NCBI RefSeq assembly: GCF_011326735.1
Contig: NZ_JAANCN010000001.1
Location: 1-64,000 of the forward strand
From: Phycicoccus endophyticus
Lineage (GTDB): Bacteria > Actinomycetota > Actinomycetes > Actinomycetales > Dermatophilaceae
Reading direction: 5' to 3'
DNA: 64,000 nucleotides
How positions within the stretch are numbered: the stretch's first letter is position 1; the number at the start of each line of letters is the position of its first letter. A program made the position numbers and the translations under genes. Below the pieces are notes generated by a model that saw only the letters and a program-made list of their open reading frames with translations, did no database searches and was not told the origin of the DNA. Of this stretch, positions 44,626 to 52,950 are shown in pieces.

Positions 44626-46202
44626 GGCCGGGCTCCTCCGTCGGTGCTCGTGGCGGACTCGGGCATCTCCCCGGCGACGGCGTCCGCCGTGCCGGCGTCG
44701 ACGCCGAAGTCCTCGGGGAAGTGCTCCAGGGCGCTGCGGACGGGCATCGGCGTCAGGCCGCCCATCGCGCACAGCGAGCCCTTGGTCATCGTCGCGCAGA
44801 GGTCCTCGAGGAGGACGAGGTTGGCCTCGCGCTGCACGCCGCCGCGGATCCGGTCGATGACCTCGACCCCGCGGGTGGAGCCGATCCGGCAGGGCGTGCA
44901 CTTGCCGCAGGACTCCTTGGCGCAGAACTCCATCGCGAACCGGGCCATCGCCCCCGCGTCCATCGAGTCGTCGAACACGACGATGCCGCCGTGCCCGACC
45001 ATGGCGCCGGCCTCGGCGAAGGCCTCGTAGTCCATCGGCAGCCCGAACCTCGCGGGTGGCAGGTACGCACCGAGCGGCCCACCGACCTGGACGGCCTTGA
45101 CCGGCCGGCCCGAGGCCGTGCCGCCGCCGAACCCCTCGACGAGCTCGCCGAGCGTGATGCCGAAGTCGGTCTCGACGACCCCGCCCCGGGCGACGTTGCC
45201 GGCGAGCTGGAAGACCTGCGTGCCCCGGGAGCGTCCCGTGCCGAGCGCGGCGTAGGCCGCCCCGCCGTCGGCGAGCACCATCGGGACGGCGGAGAGTGTG
45301 AGGACGTTGTTGACGACCGTCGGGCGCCCGAAGAGCCCGTGCAGCGCGGGGATCGGTGGCTTGGCGCGCACCTCGCCCCGGCGGCCCTGCAGGGACTCCA
45401 GCATCGAGGTCTCCTCGCCGCAGATGTAGGCCCCGGCCCCCACCCGCACGTCGAGGTCGAACCGACGGCCGCTGCCGAGGACGGACTCGCCGAGCACGCC
45501 GTGGGCGTAGGCGATGTCGATGGCGCGGCGCAGCGTGCGGATCGCGTGCGGGTACTCGCTGCGCAGGTAGACGAAGCCCTCGCTCGCCCCGGTGGCGACG
45601 GCGGCGATCGTCATCCCCTCGATGAGCGTGAAGGGGTCGCCCTCGATGAGCATCCGGTCGGCGAAGGTGCCGGAGTCGCCCTCGTCGGCGTTGCAGCAGA
45701 CGAACTTGACGTCGGCCTCGGCCGTGCGGACGGTCTCCCACTTGATGCCGGCGGGGAACCCGGCGCCACCGCGGCCGCGCAGCCCGGAGTCGGTGACCTC
45801 GCGCACGACGTCCTCGCCGCTCAGGGTGAGGGCCCGCTCGAGCCCGGCCAGCCCGCCCCGCTCGCGGTACGCCGCGAGGTCCGTGGGCTCGATGACACCG
45901 ACCCGGGCGAAGGAGACCCGGTGCTGGCGGGCGAGCCACGGGTAGTCGTCGACGACGCCGACGCAGCGCTCGCCGTCGTCGAGGTCACCGGCGAGCAGCC
46001 CGGCCACCTCGGCCGGCGCGACGTTCGCGTACCCGACCCGGCCGCGCTCGGTCTCGACCTCGACGAGCGGCTCGAGCCAGAGCATCCCGCGCGACCCGTT
46101 GCGCCGGACCGTGGCGCCGGCCGCGGTGAGGGCCTCGGCCACGGCGTCGGCACCGACCGAGACCGCCGCGGCGTCGCAGGGCACCCAGACGACGGCGCTC
46201 AC
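44622..46202 (-). CDS. fdsB: Formate dehydrogenase beta subunit FdsB (NuoF-like, FMN, NAD-binding)
   Basis: A 526-residue protein from GTG 46202. An N-terminal thioredoxin-like segment (about 1-110) precedes the NuoF core: GLRGRGGAGFPAGIKWE (NAD/FMN site), CCNADEGDSGTFADR, GAGAYICGEETSML and the [4Fe-4S] ligands CAKESCGKCTPCRIG. It passes electrons from FdsA clusters to NAD+. It overlaps fdsG by 4 nt. Confidence 0.94.
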   Translation of the reverse strand: MSAVVWVPCDAAAVSVGADAVAEALTAAGATVRRNGSRGMLWLEPLVEVETERGRVGYANVAPAEVAGLLAGDLDDGERCVGVVDDYPWLARQHRVSFARVGVIEPTDLAAYRERGGLAGLERALTLSGEDVVREVTDSGLRGRGGAGFPAGIKWETVRTAEADVKFVCCNADEGDSGTFADRMLIEGDPFTLIEGMTIAAVATGASEGFVYLRSEYPHAIRTLRRAIDIAYAHGVLGESVLGSGRRFDLDVRVGAGAYICGEETSMLESLQGRRGEVRAKPPIPALHGLFGRPTVVNNVLTLSAVPMVLADGGAAYAALGTGRSRGTQVFQLAGNVARGGVVETDFGITLGELVEGFGGGTASGRPVKAVQVGGPLGAYLPPARFGLPMDYEAFAEAGAMVGHGGIVVFDDSMDAGAMARFAMEFCAKESCGKCTPCRIGSTRGVEVIDRIRGGVQREANLVLLEDLCATMTKGSLCAMGGLTPMPVRSALEHFPEDFGVDAGTADAVAGEMPESATSTDGGARP

Positions 46203-46684
46203 CGGTCCCACCCCGCCGTGAGTGCCTCGAGGCGCTCGGGGGTCAGCCGGGCGTGCAGGGCGCCGTCGAGCGTCCCGGCCGGGCCGAGCGCGCAGTTGCC
46301 GAGGCAGAAGACCTCGCCGAGCTCGACGTCGCTCGAGCCCGCCCACCGGTCGGTGGCCGCCGCGTACGTGGCCTCGCCGCCACGGGCCTGGCAGGCCTCG
46401 GCGCGGCACAGGGTGACCCGGTGCGCGGTCGGGGGAGTGCGGCGGAAGTCGTGGTAGAAGCTCACGACGCCGAGCACGTCGGCGCGGCTGAGGTTGAGGA
46501 CGTCGGCGATGACCGGCACGTCGTCGTCGTGGACGTAGCCGTGCCGCTCGAGCACGGCGTGCAGGACCGGCAGCAGGGGCCCGCGCAGGCCGGCGAGCTC
46601 CTCGGCGATGCCGCGCACGGACGCGGCACGGACGGCGTCGGCGGGGGCCGCGGTCGGCGCCGGGCCGGGTCCTCGCTGGGGCAC
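46199..46684 (-). CDS. fdsG: Formate dehydrogenase gamma subunit FdsG (NuoE-like [2Fe-2S])
   Basis: A 161-residue protein with SRADVLGVVSFYHDFR and the four cluster Cys in CRAEACQARG and FCLGNCALGP. I chose GTG 46684 because AGAGAGGT lies 7 nt upstream; an in-frame GTG at 46693 is the alternative. First gene of fdsGBAD, divergent from rpsO. It carries a [2Fe-2S] cluster next to the FMN subunit. Confidence 0.91.
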   Translation of the reverse strand: MPQRGPGPAPTAAPADAVRAASVRGIAEELAGLRGPLLPVLHAVLERHGYVHDDDVPVIADVLNLSRADVLGVVSFYHDFRRTPPTAHRVTLCRAEACQARGGEATYAAATDRWAGSSDVELGEVFCLGNCALGPAGTLDGALHARLTPERLEALTAGWDR

Positions 46685-46910
46685 GATGTCCACCTCTCTG
46701 TGGCATGGCTGACCTTGGTGTCGAAGACTACGACGCCGAGGCGCCGTGCGGGGGGTCGAACGCCCGGGGGGCGGCCGGCCGATTAGGCGGTCGGTACCCC
46801 CGCTGGTAGCCTTGAGCACTGCCGTGAGATCGGCCGCGGACCCAGAGAGCCCCGGTGAACCAGCCCGGGCGCGCCGCGCAGCACACCAGGAACAGGAGAG
46901 TCGTCGCCCC

Positions 46911-47180
46911 ATGCCTCTGAGCACCGAGGTCAAGCAGCAGATCATCACCGAGTACGGCACGTCCGAGGGCGACACCGGCTCGCCCGAGGTGCAGGTCGCG
47001 CTGCTCACCCAGCGCATCAAGGACCTCACCGAGCACAGCCGCCAGCACGGGCACGACCACCACTCCCGCCGTGGCCTGCTCCTGCTCGTCGGCCGTCGCC
47101 GCCGGCTCCTGCGCTACCTGGAGAGCATCGACGTCGAGCGCTACCGCTCGCTCATCAAGCGGCTCGGTCTGCGCCGTTGA
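46911..47180 (+). CDS. rpsO: Small-subunit ribosomal protein S15
   Basis: An 89-residue protein, [20 protein letters not shown], with the conserved [15 protein letters not shown] and [20 protein letters not shown]. It binds 16S rRNA in the central domain. AGGAGA lies about 13 nt upstream; a possible -10 (TAGCCT) is at 46807-46812. As usual it precedes pnp. Confidence 0.96.
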   Translation: MPLSTEVKQQIITEYGTSEGDTGSPEVQVALLTQRIKDLTEHSRQHGHDHHSRRGLLLLVGRRRRLLRYLESIDVERYRSLIKRLGLRR

Positions 47181-47187
47181 GACTTCC

Positions 47188-47227
47188 GAGAGGGCGGTCC
47201 CCGCATCCGCGTGGGGGCCGCCCTCTC
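47188..47227 (+). terminator. Hairpin terminator after rpsO
   Basis: GAGAGGGCGGTCCCCGC pairs with GTGGGGGCCGCCCTCTC across a 6-nt loop. There is no U run, as is common for terminators in high-GC Actinobacteria. Some read-through into pnp is likely. Confidence 0.75.
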
Positions 47228-47286
47228 GTGTGAGCGGCCCCCGGCCGCTCGTGGAGAACCACAACTGAACATCGTCAGCACGTCCG

Positions 47287-47305
47287 GCGCCGCACCGCGG
47301 CGCCA
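47287..47305 (+). promoter_or_regulatory. GC hairpin in the pnp leader
   Basis: GGCGCCGC-acc-GCGGCGCC forms an 8-bp stem about 65 nt before the pnp start. Leader hairpins are autoregulation sites for PNPase in other bacteria; that role here is inference. Confidence 0.45.
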
Positions 47306-47370
47306 CCCGAAGGAACACCCGCGCACAACGACGATGCGCGCGGTGCGACACCCGAAGAAAAGGAGGGCCC

Positions 47371-49746
47371 ATGGAGGGTCCCGAGATCACCGCCACCGAA
47401 GCCGTCATCGACAACGGCAGCTTCGGTACCCGTACCGTCCGGTTCGAGACCGGGCGCCTGGCCAAGCAGGCCGGAGGCGCAGTCGCCGCCTACCTGGACG
47501 AGGACACGATGCTCCTGTCCACCACCACCGCCGGGAAGTCCCCGCGCGAGGGTTTCGACTTCTTCCCCCTGACCGTCGACGTCGAGGAGCGGATGTACGC
47601 CGCGGGCAAGATCCCCGGCAGCTTCTTCCGTCGTGAGGGCCGCCCGTCGACCGACGCGATCCTCACCTGCCGGCTCATCGACCGCCCGCTGCGCCCCACG
47701 TTCACCAAGGGTCTGCGCAACGAGGTGCAGGTCGTCATCACGGTCCTGTCCCTCAACCCCGACCACCAGTACGACGTCCTCGCCATCAACGGCGCGAGCG
47801 CGTCGACGCAGATCTCGGGCCTGCCCTTCTCCGGCCCGATCGGCGGCGTGCGCGTCAGCCTCATCGACGGCCAGTGGGTCGCGTTCCCGAACTTCAGCGA
47901 CATCGAGCGCTCGACGTTCGACATGGTCGTCGCGGGCCGGATCGCCGGCGACGACGTCGCGATCATGATGGTCGAGGCCGAGTCCACCGAGTCCACCTGG
48001 GACCTCGTGACCGTCGGCGGCAAGCAGGCGCCGACCGAGGAGGTCGTCGCCGAGGGGCTCGAGGCCAGCAAGAAGTTCATCAAGGTCCTCTGTGAGGCCC
48101 AGAGCGAGCTGGCCGAGAAGGCCGCCAAGCCGGTCGAGCAGTTCCCGATCTTCCTCGACTACGAGGACGACGCCTACGCGGCGGTCGAGGAGGCCACCTC
48201 GGCCGACCTCGCCTCGGCGCTGCAGATCGCCGGCAAGACCGAGCGCGAGAGCCGCATCGACGAGATCAAGGAGTCGATGAAGGCCTCCCTCGCCGAGCGC
48301 TTCGAGGGCCGCGAGAAGGAGTTGTCCGCCGCCTACCGCAGCGTGCAGAAGAAGCTCGTGCGCGAGCGCATCCTGCGCGACAAGGTCCGCATCGACGGCC
48401 GTGGCCTCGCCGACATCCGCGCCCTGAGCGCCGAGGTCGAGGTCCTGCCCCGCGCCCACGGCTCGGCGATCTTCGAGCGCGGCGAGACCCAGATCATGGG
48501 CGTGACGACGCTGAACATGCTCCGGATGGAGCAGCAGCTGGACACCCTCTCGCCGGTGACCCGCAAGCGCTACATGCACAACTACAACTTCCCGCCGTAC
48601 TCGACCGGTGAGACCGGCCGGGTGGGCTCCCCGAAGCGCCGCGAGATCGGCCACGGCGCGCTCGCCGAGCGGGCCCTGATGCCGGTGCTGCCCACCCGCG
48701 AGGAGTTCCCCTACGCGATCCGGCAGGTCTCCGAGGCGCTCGGCTCCAACGGGTCGACGTCGATGGGGTCCGTGTGTGCCTCGACCCTCTCGCTGCTCAA
48801 CGCCGGGGTGCCGCTGCGCGCACCGGTCGCCGGCATCGCGATGGGTCTGGTCTCGGCGGAGGTCGACGGGCAGACGCAGTACGCGGCGCTCACCGACATC
48901 CTCGGTGCCGAGGACGCCTTCGGCGACATGGACTTCAAGGTCGCCGGGACGCGGGAGTTCGTCACCGCCATCCAGCTCGACACCAAGCTCGACGGCATCC
49001 CCGCCGACGTGCTCGCCGGTGCGCTGACCCAGGCCCGTGACGCCCGCCTGCACATCCTCGACGTCATGCACGAGGCGATCGACGCCCCGGACGAGATGTC
49101 CCCGTACGCCCCGCGCGTCATCTCGGTGAAGGTCCCGGTCGACAAGATCGGCGAGGTCATCGGCCCCAAGGGCAAGATGATCAACCAGATCCAGGAGGAC
49201 ACCGGCGCCGACATCTCCATCGAGGACGACGGCACGGTCTACATCGGCGCCACCGACGGCCCGTCGGCCGAGGCGGCCCGTGCGGCGGTCAACGCCATCG
49301 CCAACCCGCAGATGCCGGAGGTGGGCGAGCGCTTCCTCGGGACCGTCGTGAAGACGACGACGTTCGGGGCGTTCATCTCCCTCCTGCCCGGCAAGGACGG
49401 CCTGCTGCACATCTCCGAGGTGCGCAAGCTCGTCGGTGGCAAGCGGATCGACGCCGTCGAGGACGTCCTCTCGGTCGGCCAGAAGATCCAGGTCGAGCTC
49501 AAGGAGATCGACCCGCGCGGCAAGCTCAGCCTCGCCGCCGTGCTCGCCGACGACGAGGGTGGCGCGGACGCCGAGCCGGCGTCGAACGCCCCCGTGGACG
49601 AGGCCGTGGACGAGGCCGCCGACGACGCCGAGCCCGCCGAGGGCGAGGGCGGCGAGCGGTCCGAGCGGCCCCGCCGCACCCGTCGCCGCCGCGGCGGCCG
49701 CGGTCGTGGTGAGCGCTCGGACGAGGGCGCCAGCGCCGACGTCTGA
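47371..49746 (+). CDS. pnp: Polyribonucleotide nucleotidyltransferase (PNPase)
   Basis: A 791-residue protein with AAGGAGG 6 nt before the ATG. Two RNase PH-like domains ([37 protein letters not shown]-type loop read as [17 protein letters not shown]), KH domain ([18 protein letters not shown]), S1 domain ([20 protein letters not shown]) and a C-terminal acidic then Arg-rich tail. It degrades RNA 3' to 5' with phosphate and can add 3' tails. Followed by a very long hairpin. Confidence 0.96.
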   Translation: MEGPEITATEAVIDNGSFGTRTVRFETGRLAKQAGGAVAAYLDEDTMLLSTTTAGKSPREGFDFFPLTVDVEERMYAAGKIPGSFFRREGRPSTDAILTCRLIDRPLRPTFTKGLRNEVQVVITVLSLNPDHQYDVLAINGASASTQISGLPFSGPIGGVRVSLIDGQWVAFPNFSDIERSTFDMVVAGRIAGDDVAIMMVEAESTESTWDLVTVGGKQAPTEEVVAEGLEASKKFIKVLCEAQSELAEKAAKPVEQFPIFLDYEDDAYAAVEEATSADLASALQIAGKTERESRIDEIKESMKASLAERFEGREKELSAAYRSVQKKLVRERILRDKVRIDGRGLADIRALSAEVEVLPRAHGSAIFERGETQIMGVTTLNMLRMEQQLDTLSPVTRKRYMHNYNFPPYSTGETGRVGSPKRREIGHGALAERALMPVLPTREEFPYAIRQVSEALGSNGSTSMGSVCASTLSLLNAGVPLRAPVAGIAMGLVSAEVDGQTQYAALTDILGAEDAFGDMDFKVAGTREFVTAIQLDTKLDGIPADVLAGALTQARDARLHILDVMHEAIDAPDEMSPYAPRVISVKVPVDKIGEVIGPKGKMINQIQEDTGADISIEDDGTVYIGATDGPSAEAARAAVNAIANPQMPEVGERFLGTVVKTTTFGAFISLLPGKDGLLHISEVRKLVGGKRIDAVEDVLSVGQKIQVELKEIDPRGKLSLAAVLADDEGGADAEPASNAPVDEAVDEAADDAEPAEGEGGERSERPRRTRRRRGGRGRGERSDEGASADV

Positions 49747-49750
49747 CCCG

Positions 49751-49805
49751 ACCGACGCCCAGGGGCCCCGGCACACCGACGGTGTGCCGGGGCCCTGGCG
49801 TCGGT
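49751..49805 (+). terminator. Very long hairpin terminator after pnp
   Basis: The arms starting ACCGACGCCCAGGGG and ending CCCTGGCGTCGGT pair over about 26 bp with two single-base bulges and almost no loop (around 49778). No U run. It begins 4 nt after the pnp stop. Confidence 0.8.
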
Positions 49806-49921
49806 GCCCCCGGCACGTCGGTGTCGGTGTCCGCTTGCTGCCACCGCGGTGTCCGGGAGTGGATTACCGTGGGCGCACGACGGCCGGGGGGTGGTCGTGG
49901 ATGCAGGAGGAGGGGTGGCCC

Positions 49922-50083
49922 GTGGAGGAACCGACGGACGACACGGCGGTCGGCGAGGGCACGGCCGCGCCACCGGACCGACCAGAGCCGGTGCCCCCCG
50001 CTGCGGCGCCCGAGGTCGACGGGAGGGACCACGGGCGCGACGGCGGCGTGGCGCTGCCCGAGGGCGGTGCTGCCTGGGCCTGA
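49922..50083 (+). CDS. Small acidic, proline-rich hypothetical protein (53 residues)
   Basis: A GTG start with the strong ribosome site GCAGGAGGAGGGG a few nt upstream; an in-frame ATG at 49901 is the alternative. The product begins VEEPTDDTAVGEG and ends ALPEGGAAWA. No domain or membrane segment. A possible -10 (TACCGT) is at 49865-49870. It is followed directly by a terminator hairpin, which supports a separate short transcript. Confidence 0.5.
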   Translation: MEEPTDDTAVGEGTAAPPDRPEPVPPAAAPEVDGRDHGRDGGVALPEGGAAWA

Positions 50084-50106
50084 GCCGCCGCAGCGGCCCG
50101 GACGCA

Positions 50107-50140
50107 CCGGAGCCCGCACCGGCTGGGGTGCGGGCTCCGG
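50107..50140. terminator. Hairpin terminator between two small convergent genes
   Basis: CCGGAGCCCGCACC and GGTGCGGGCTCCGG form a perfect 14-bp stem with a 6-nt loop. It could end both the plus-strand small gene and the minus-strand 45-residue gene. Confidence 0.75.
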
Positions 50141-50149
50141 GGGAGTGGC

Positions 50150-50287
50150 TCAGGCGGCGGCGCGGGCGCGCAGCTGGTGGGGCGCGCTCCAGCGCATCTC
50201 CATGCGCGTGCGGCCCGTGGTGTCGGTCACCGGGACCCAGCGCACGGCCAGGCCGGTACGGGTCGTCGTGGGTGCGACCTTCTTCAT
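50150..50287 (-). CDS. Small conserved-looking protein (45 residues), likely phosphate-regulated
   Basis: Reads MKKVAPTTTRTGLAVRWVP then VTDTTGRTRMEMRWSAPHQL, with a strong GAAAGGGGG ribosome site. An in-frame ATG at 50314 would add nine residues and has its own GAAGGTGA site. Basic, with no known domain; the sequence pattern RTGLAVRWVPVTD looks like a short beta-strand protein. The promoter upstream contains GTTCAN repeats at 11-bp spacing, the layout of PhoP/RegX3 boxes. Confidence 0.7.
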   Translation of the reverse strand: MKKVAPTTTRTGLAVRWVPVTDTTGRTRMEMRWSAPHQLRARAAA

Positions 50288-50308
50288 CTCAGGCCCCCTT
50301 TCCGTGTC

Positions 50309-50371
50309 GTTCATCTGCTGTTCACCTTCAGGGTACCTCAGTCCTCGCCTGAAGATGAACTTCCGGTGAAC
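50309..50371. promoter_or_regulatory. PhoP/RegX3-type PHO boxes (11-bp GTTCAN direct repeats on both strands) with promoter
   Basis: Plus strand: GTTCAT at 50309 and GTTCAC at 50320, 11 bp apart. Minus strand: GTTCAC (complement of 50366-50371) and GTTCAT (complement of 50355-50360), again 11 bp apart. The two pairs face each other as an inverted repeat. On the minus strand the box is followed after 19 bp by TACCCT (complement of 50330-50335), so it sits in the -35 region of a promoter for the 45-residue gene. The 11-nt direct-repeat units with GTTCACC consensus are the known PhoP box of Streptomyces. Confidence 0.75.
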
Positions 50372-50441
50372 GAACGGCGCGGTCCGGGGCCCTGCCCGCC
50401 ACGGGCACCGGCGGCCGCCGAGGCGCGGCCCCGGCGCTGGC

Positions 50442-50447
50442 TACAGT
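50442..50447 (+). promoter_or_regulatory. -10 box of a leaderless dapB transcript
   Basis: TACAGT, 7 nt before the dapB ATG. Confidence 0.6.
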
Positions 50448-50454
50448 GGCGGTC

Positions 50455-51204
50455 ATGAGTGGGACGAAGGTGGCCGTCGTCGGGGCCGGTGGGCGGATGG
50501 GCCGGGCCGCCTGCGCCGCGGTCGAGGCCGCCGACGACCTCGAGCTCGTCGGCCGGTTCGGTCGCACCGACGAGCTCGGCGACCTCGCCGGCGCCGACGT
50601 GGCCGTCGAGCTCACGGTCCCGGACGCGTCACCGGCCACGGTCGCGCACTGCGTCGGCCGGGGCGTGCACGTCGTCGTGGGGACGAGCGGGTGGGACGAG
50701 GAGCGTCTGGGGCGCCTGCGCGACCAGCTCGAGGAGGCGCCGGGAGTCGGGGTTCTCGTGGCCCCGAACTTCGCCGTCGGCGCGGTCCTGATGATGGAGC
50801 TCGCCCGCCGCGCGGCGCCGTTCTTCGAGTCGGTGGAGATCCTCGAGATGCACCACCCGGACAAGGTCGACGCTCCCTCGGGCACCGCGGCGCGCACGGC
50901 CGAGCTCGTCGCCGAGGCCCGCTCACACGCCGGTGTGCCTCCTGCCCCGGACGCCACCGCCCGCGACCCCGACGGGGCGCGCGGCGCCCGGCTGCACGGC
51001 GTCCCGGTCCACTCGGTACGGCTGCGCGGTCTCGTGGCCCACCAGGAGGTGCTGCTCGGCAACCCCGGCGAGGTGCTCACGCTGCGTCACGACTCGCTGG
51101 AGCGCAGCTCGTTCATGACGGGCGTGCTCACCGGGGTGCGCCGGGTGGCCGAGCACCCGGGGCTGACGGTCGGGCTCGAGCACTACCTCGGCCTCGACGC
51201 CTAG
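50455..51204 (+). CDS. dapB: 4-hydroxy-tetrahydrodipicolinate reductase DapB
   Basis: A 249-residue enzyme starting MSGTKVAVVGAGGRMG (NAD(P)-binding Rossmann loop). Substrate motif EMHHPDKVDAPSGTA with the catalytic His and Lys is present, along with FAVGAVLMMELARRAA. It reduces the product of DapA in lysine/diaminopimelate synthesis. An in-frame GTG 9 nt upstream overlaps the -10 box and is less likely. Confidence 0.95.
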   Translation: MSGTKVAVVGAGGRMGRAACAAVEAADDLELVGRFGRTDELGDLAGADVAVELTVPDASPATVAHCVGRGVHVVVGTSGWDEERLGRLRDQLEEAPGVGVLVAPNFAVGAVLMMELARRAAPFFESVEILEMHHPDKVDAPSGTAARTAELVAEARSHAGVPPAPDATARDPDGARGARLHGVPVHSVRLRGLVAHQEVLLGNPGEVLTLRHDSLERSSFMTGVLTGVRRVAEHPGLTVGLEHYLGLDA

Positions 51205-51211
51205 GCCGGGG

Positions 51212-51913
51212 ATGGGCCCCGTCCTCGTCCTGTGCGCCCACGGCACCCGGGACCCGCACGGCCGCGCGACCGTTGCCGACGCCGTGGCCGCGGTGGCGGC
51301 GGCGGCGCCGGAGACCGAGGTCCGTGAGGCCTACGTCGACGTCCACGGACCGCGGGTCGAGGACGTCGTCGCCGCCCTGCCCACCGCCGCGAGCGGGCCG
51401 GCGGGCGTCGTCGTGCCCCTGCTGCTCGCCGCGGGCTACCACGTGCGTGTCGACCTCGCCGCGGCGGTCGCGGGGCGCCCGGACGTGCTCCTCGCGCCGG
51501 CCCTCGGCCCGGACGAGCGCCTCGTGGGGGTCCTCGCGGACCGGCTGGCCCGGCGGCTGCGACCCGGGGACGCGGTCGTCCTGGCCCCTGCAGGCTCGAG
51601 CGACCCCCGGGCCCAGGCCGACTCGGAGCAGACCGCCCGGATGCTCGGTGCCCGGCTCGGCACGGCGGTCGGCGTCGGCTACGCGGCCGGTCCGTCGCCG
51701 AGCGCCGCGCGGGCCGTCGCCGATGCCCGTGCCGCCGGTGCCCGCCGCGTCCTGCTCGCCTCCTACCTGCTGGCGCCCGGCTTCTTCCAGGGCCGCCTGG
51801 AGCAGGCCGGCGCCGACGTCGTCACCGGGCCGCTCCTGCCCGAGCCGCGGGTGGTCCAGCTCGTGCTCGACCGGTACCGGGCCACCGGGTCAGCCCCAGC
51901 CGAGGGCGCGTAG
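51212..51913 (+). CDS. CbiX/SirB-family sirohydrochlorin chelatase-like protein
   Basis: A 233-residue protein with two CbiX-type half domains. LVLCAHGTRDPHGRA holds the metal-binding His of the first half, and VVVPLLLAAGYHVRVDL the second. The second half has VLLASYLLAPGFFQ without an obvious His pair. Family members insert Co, Ni or Fe into sirohydrochlorin. In a genome with the CobN late-insertion route this one more likely serves siroheme, but that is inference. It overlaps convergent azlD by 24 nt. Confidence 0.82.
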   Translation: MGPVLVLCAHGTRDPHGRATVADAVAAVAAAAPETEVREAYVDVHGPRVEDVVAALPTAASGPAGVVVPLLLAAGYHVRVDLAAAVAGRPDVLLAPALGPDERLVGVLADRLARRLRPGDAVVLAPAGSSDPRAQADSEQTARMLGARLGTAVGVGYAAGPSPSAARAVADARAAGARRVLLASYLLAPGFFQGRLEQAGADVVTGPLLPEPRVVQLVLDRYRATGSAPAEGA

Positions 51914-52204
51914 CCCGGCCGCGACGAGCGCGGCCGCCGCGACGACGACCAGGAAGTCGGCGCGCAGCGCGAGCAGGACCACCGCAACGCCGAGCGCGGC
52001 AGCCCGGGCGTCGAGCACGAGCTCCCCACCGCCGGCGACGAGCGTCTGGACCACGACGAGGGCGGCGAGCAGGGCCACCGGGAGCAGGGCGACGACCCGT
52101 GAGCTCCGCTCGTCCTGCACCCAGCGGGCCGGGAGGAGGTATCCGGCGAGCTTGAGGGCGTAGGCGGCGGCGCACGCGAGGAGCACCGTGGTCCAGGTCG
52201 TCAC
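51890..52204 (-). CDS. azlD: Branched-chain amino acid exporter small subunit AzlD
   Basis: A 104-residue protein with four hydrophobic segments, starting VTTWTTVLLACAAAYALKLAGYL, quoted to its first twenty or so residues. AzlD features: LPARWVQDERSSRVVALLPVALLAALV, here residues about 24-50. It overlaps azlC by 4 nt (GTGA) and works with it to export branched-chain amino acids. Confidence 0.88.
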   Translation of the reverse strand: MTTWTTVLLACAAAYALKLAGYLLPARWVQDERSSRVVALLPVALLAALVVVQTLVAGGGELVLDARAAALGVAVVLLALRADFLVVVAAAALVAAGLRALGWG

Positions 52205-52950
52205 GGCAGCGGGTCCGCCCCGGGCAGCTCGCCGGTGCGCGAGGTCGGTGGCCCCTCGTGGCGGCCGCCGCGGCGCAGCCCCACCACCAGGGCCGCGAGC
52301 GCGGCGAGGACGACGGGCGCGCCGGCGGGGAGGGCGGGGCTGGCCAGGAGCGCGACGAACCCCGCGAGAACGGCCGTCGCGGCCGCGTCTGCGCTGCGCA
52401 GCCGCGGCCACAGAAGGGCCGCGAACGCCGCAGCGGCCGCCGCGTCCAGCCCGTACCGCCGCGGGTCGCCGAGGGCGTTGCCGACGACCGCGCCGAGCAG
52501 GGTCATCAGGTTCCAGCCGACGAAGACCGCGAGTCCGGTGCTCCAGAAGCCGAGCCGCTGCGCCGCCGGCTCGGGCTGCCCGACGCCGACCGCCGTCGAC
52601 TCGTCGATCGTCAGCTGGGCCGCCGCCAGCCGCCGCAGGCCACGGACCTCGAGGATGCGGGAGGTCTGCAGCCCGTAGAGGCCGTTGCGCACCCCGAGCA
52701 GGGTCGAGGTCGCGACCGCCGCGGCGCCACTGCCACCGGCACCGAGGACCCCGACGAGCGCGAGCTGGGACCCGCCGCTGAACAGCAGCAGCGAGAGTGC
52801 CTGGGTCTGCCACACGTCCAGGCCCGAGGCGACCGACAGCGCACCGAAGGAGACGCCGTAGGCGCCGGTCGCCGCACCGACCGAGAGCGCCTGGCGGCGG
52901 ACGGTGCGCCGGCGCTGCGCGGACAGCGGTGCGGCGCCCTCGGCGCTCAT
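52201..52950 (-). CDS. azlC: Branched-chain amino acid exporter large subunit AzlC
   Basis: A 249-residue protein with about six to seven membrane spans. LLFSGGSQLALVGVL, GVRNGLYGLQ and TIDESTAVGV are AzlC hallmarks. It overlaps azlD and the GNAT gene by 4 nt on either side, in a four-gene minus-strand run. Confidence 0.9.
   Translation of the reverse strand: MSAEGAAPLSAQRRRTVRRQALSVGAATGAYGVSFGALSVASGLDVWQTQALSLLLFSGGSQLALVGVLGAGGSGAAAVATSTLLGVRNGLYGLQTSRILEVRGLRRLAAAQLTIDESTAVGVGQPEPAAQRLGFWSTGLAVFVGWNLMTLLGAVVGNALGDPRRYGLDAAAAAAFAALLWPRLRSADAAATAVLAGFVALLASPALPAGAPVVLAALAALVVGLRRGGRHEGPPTSRTGELPGADPLP

Noticed and set aside
51212-51913. CbiX as the cobalt-inserting enzyme of the B12 pathway here
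   Set aside because: The genome has CobN with a AAA+ partner and CobG, which means late cobalt insertion; an early chelatase would be redundant, so a siroheme role is more likely.
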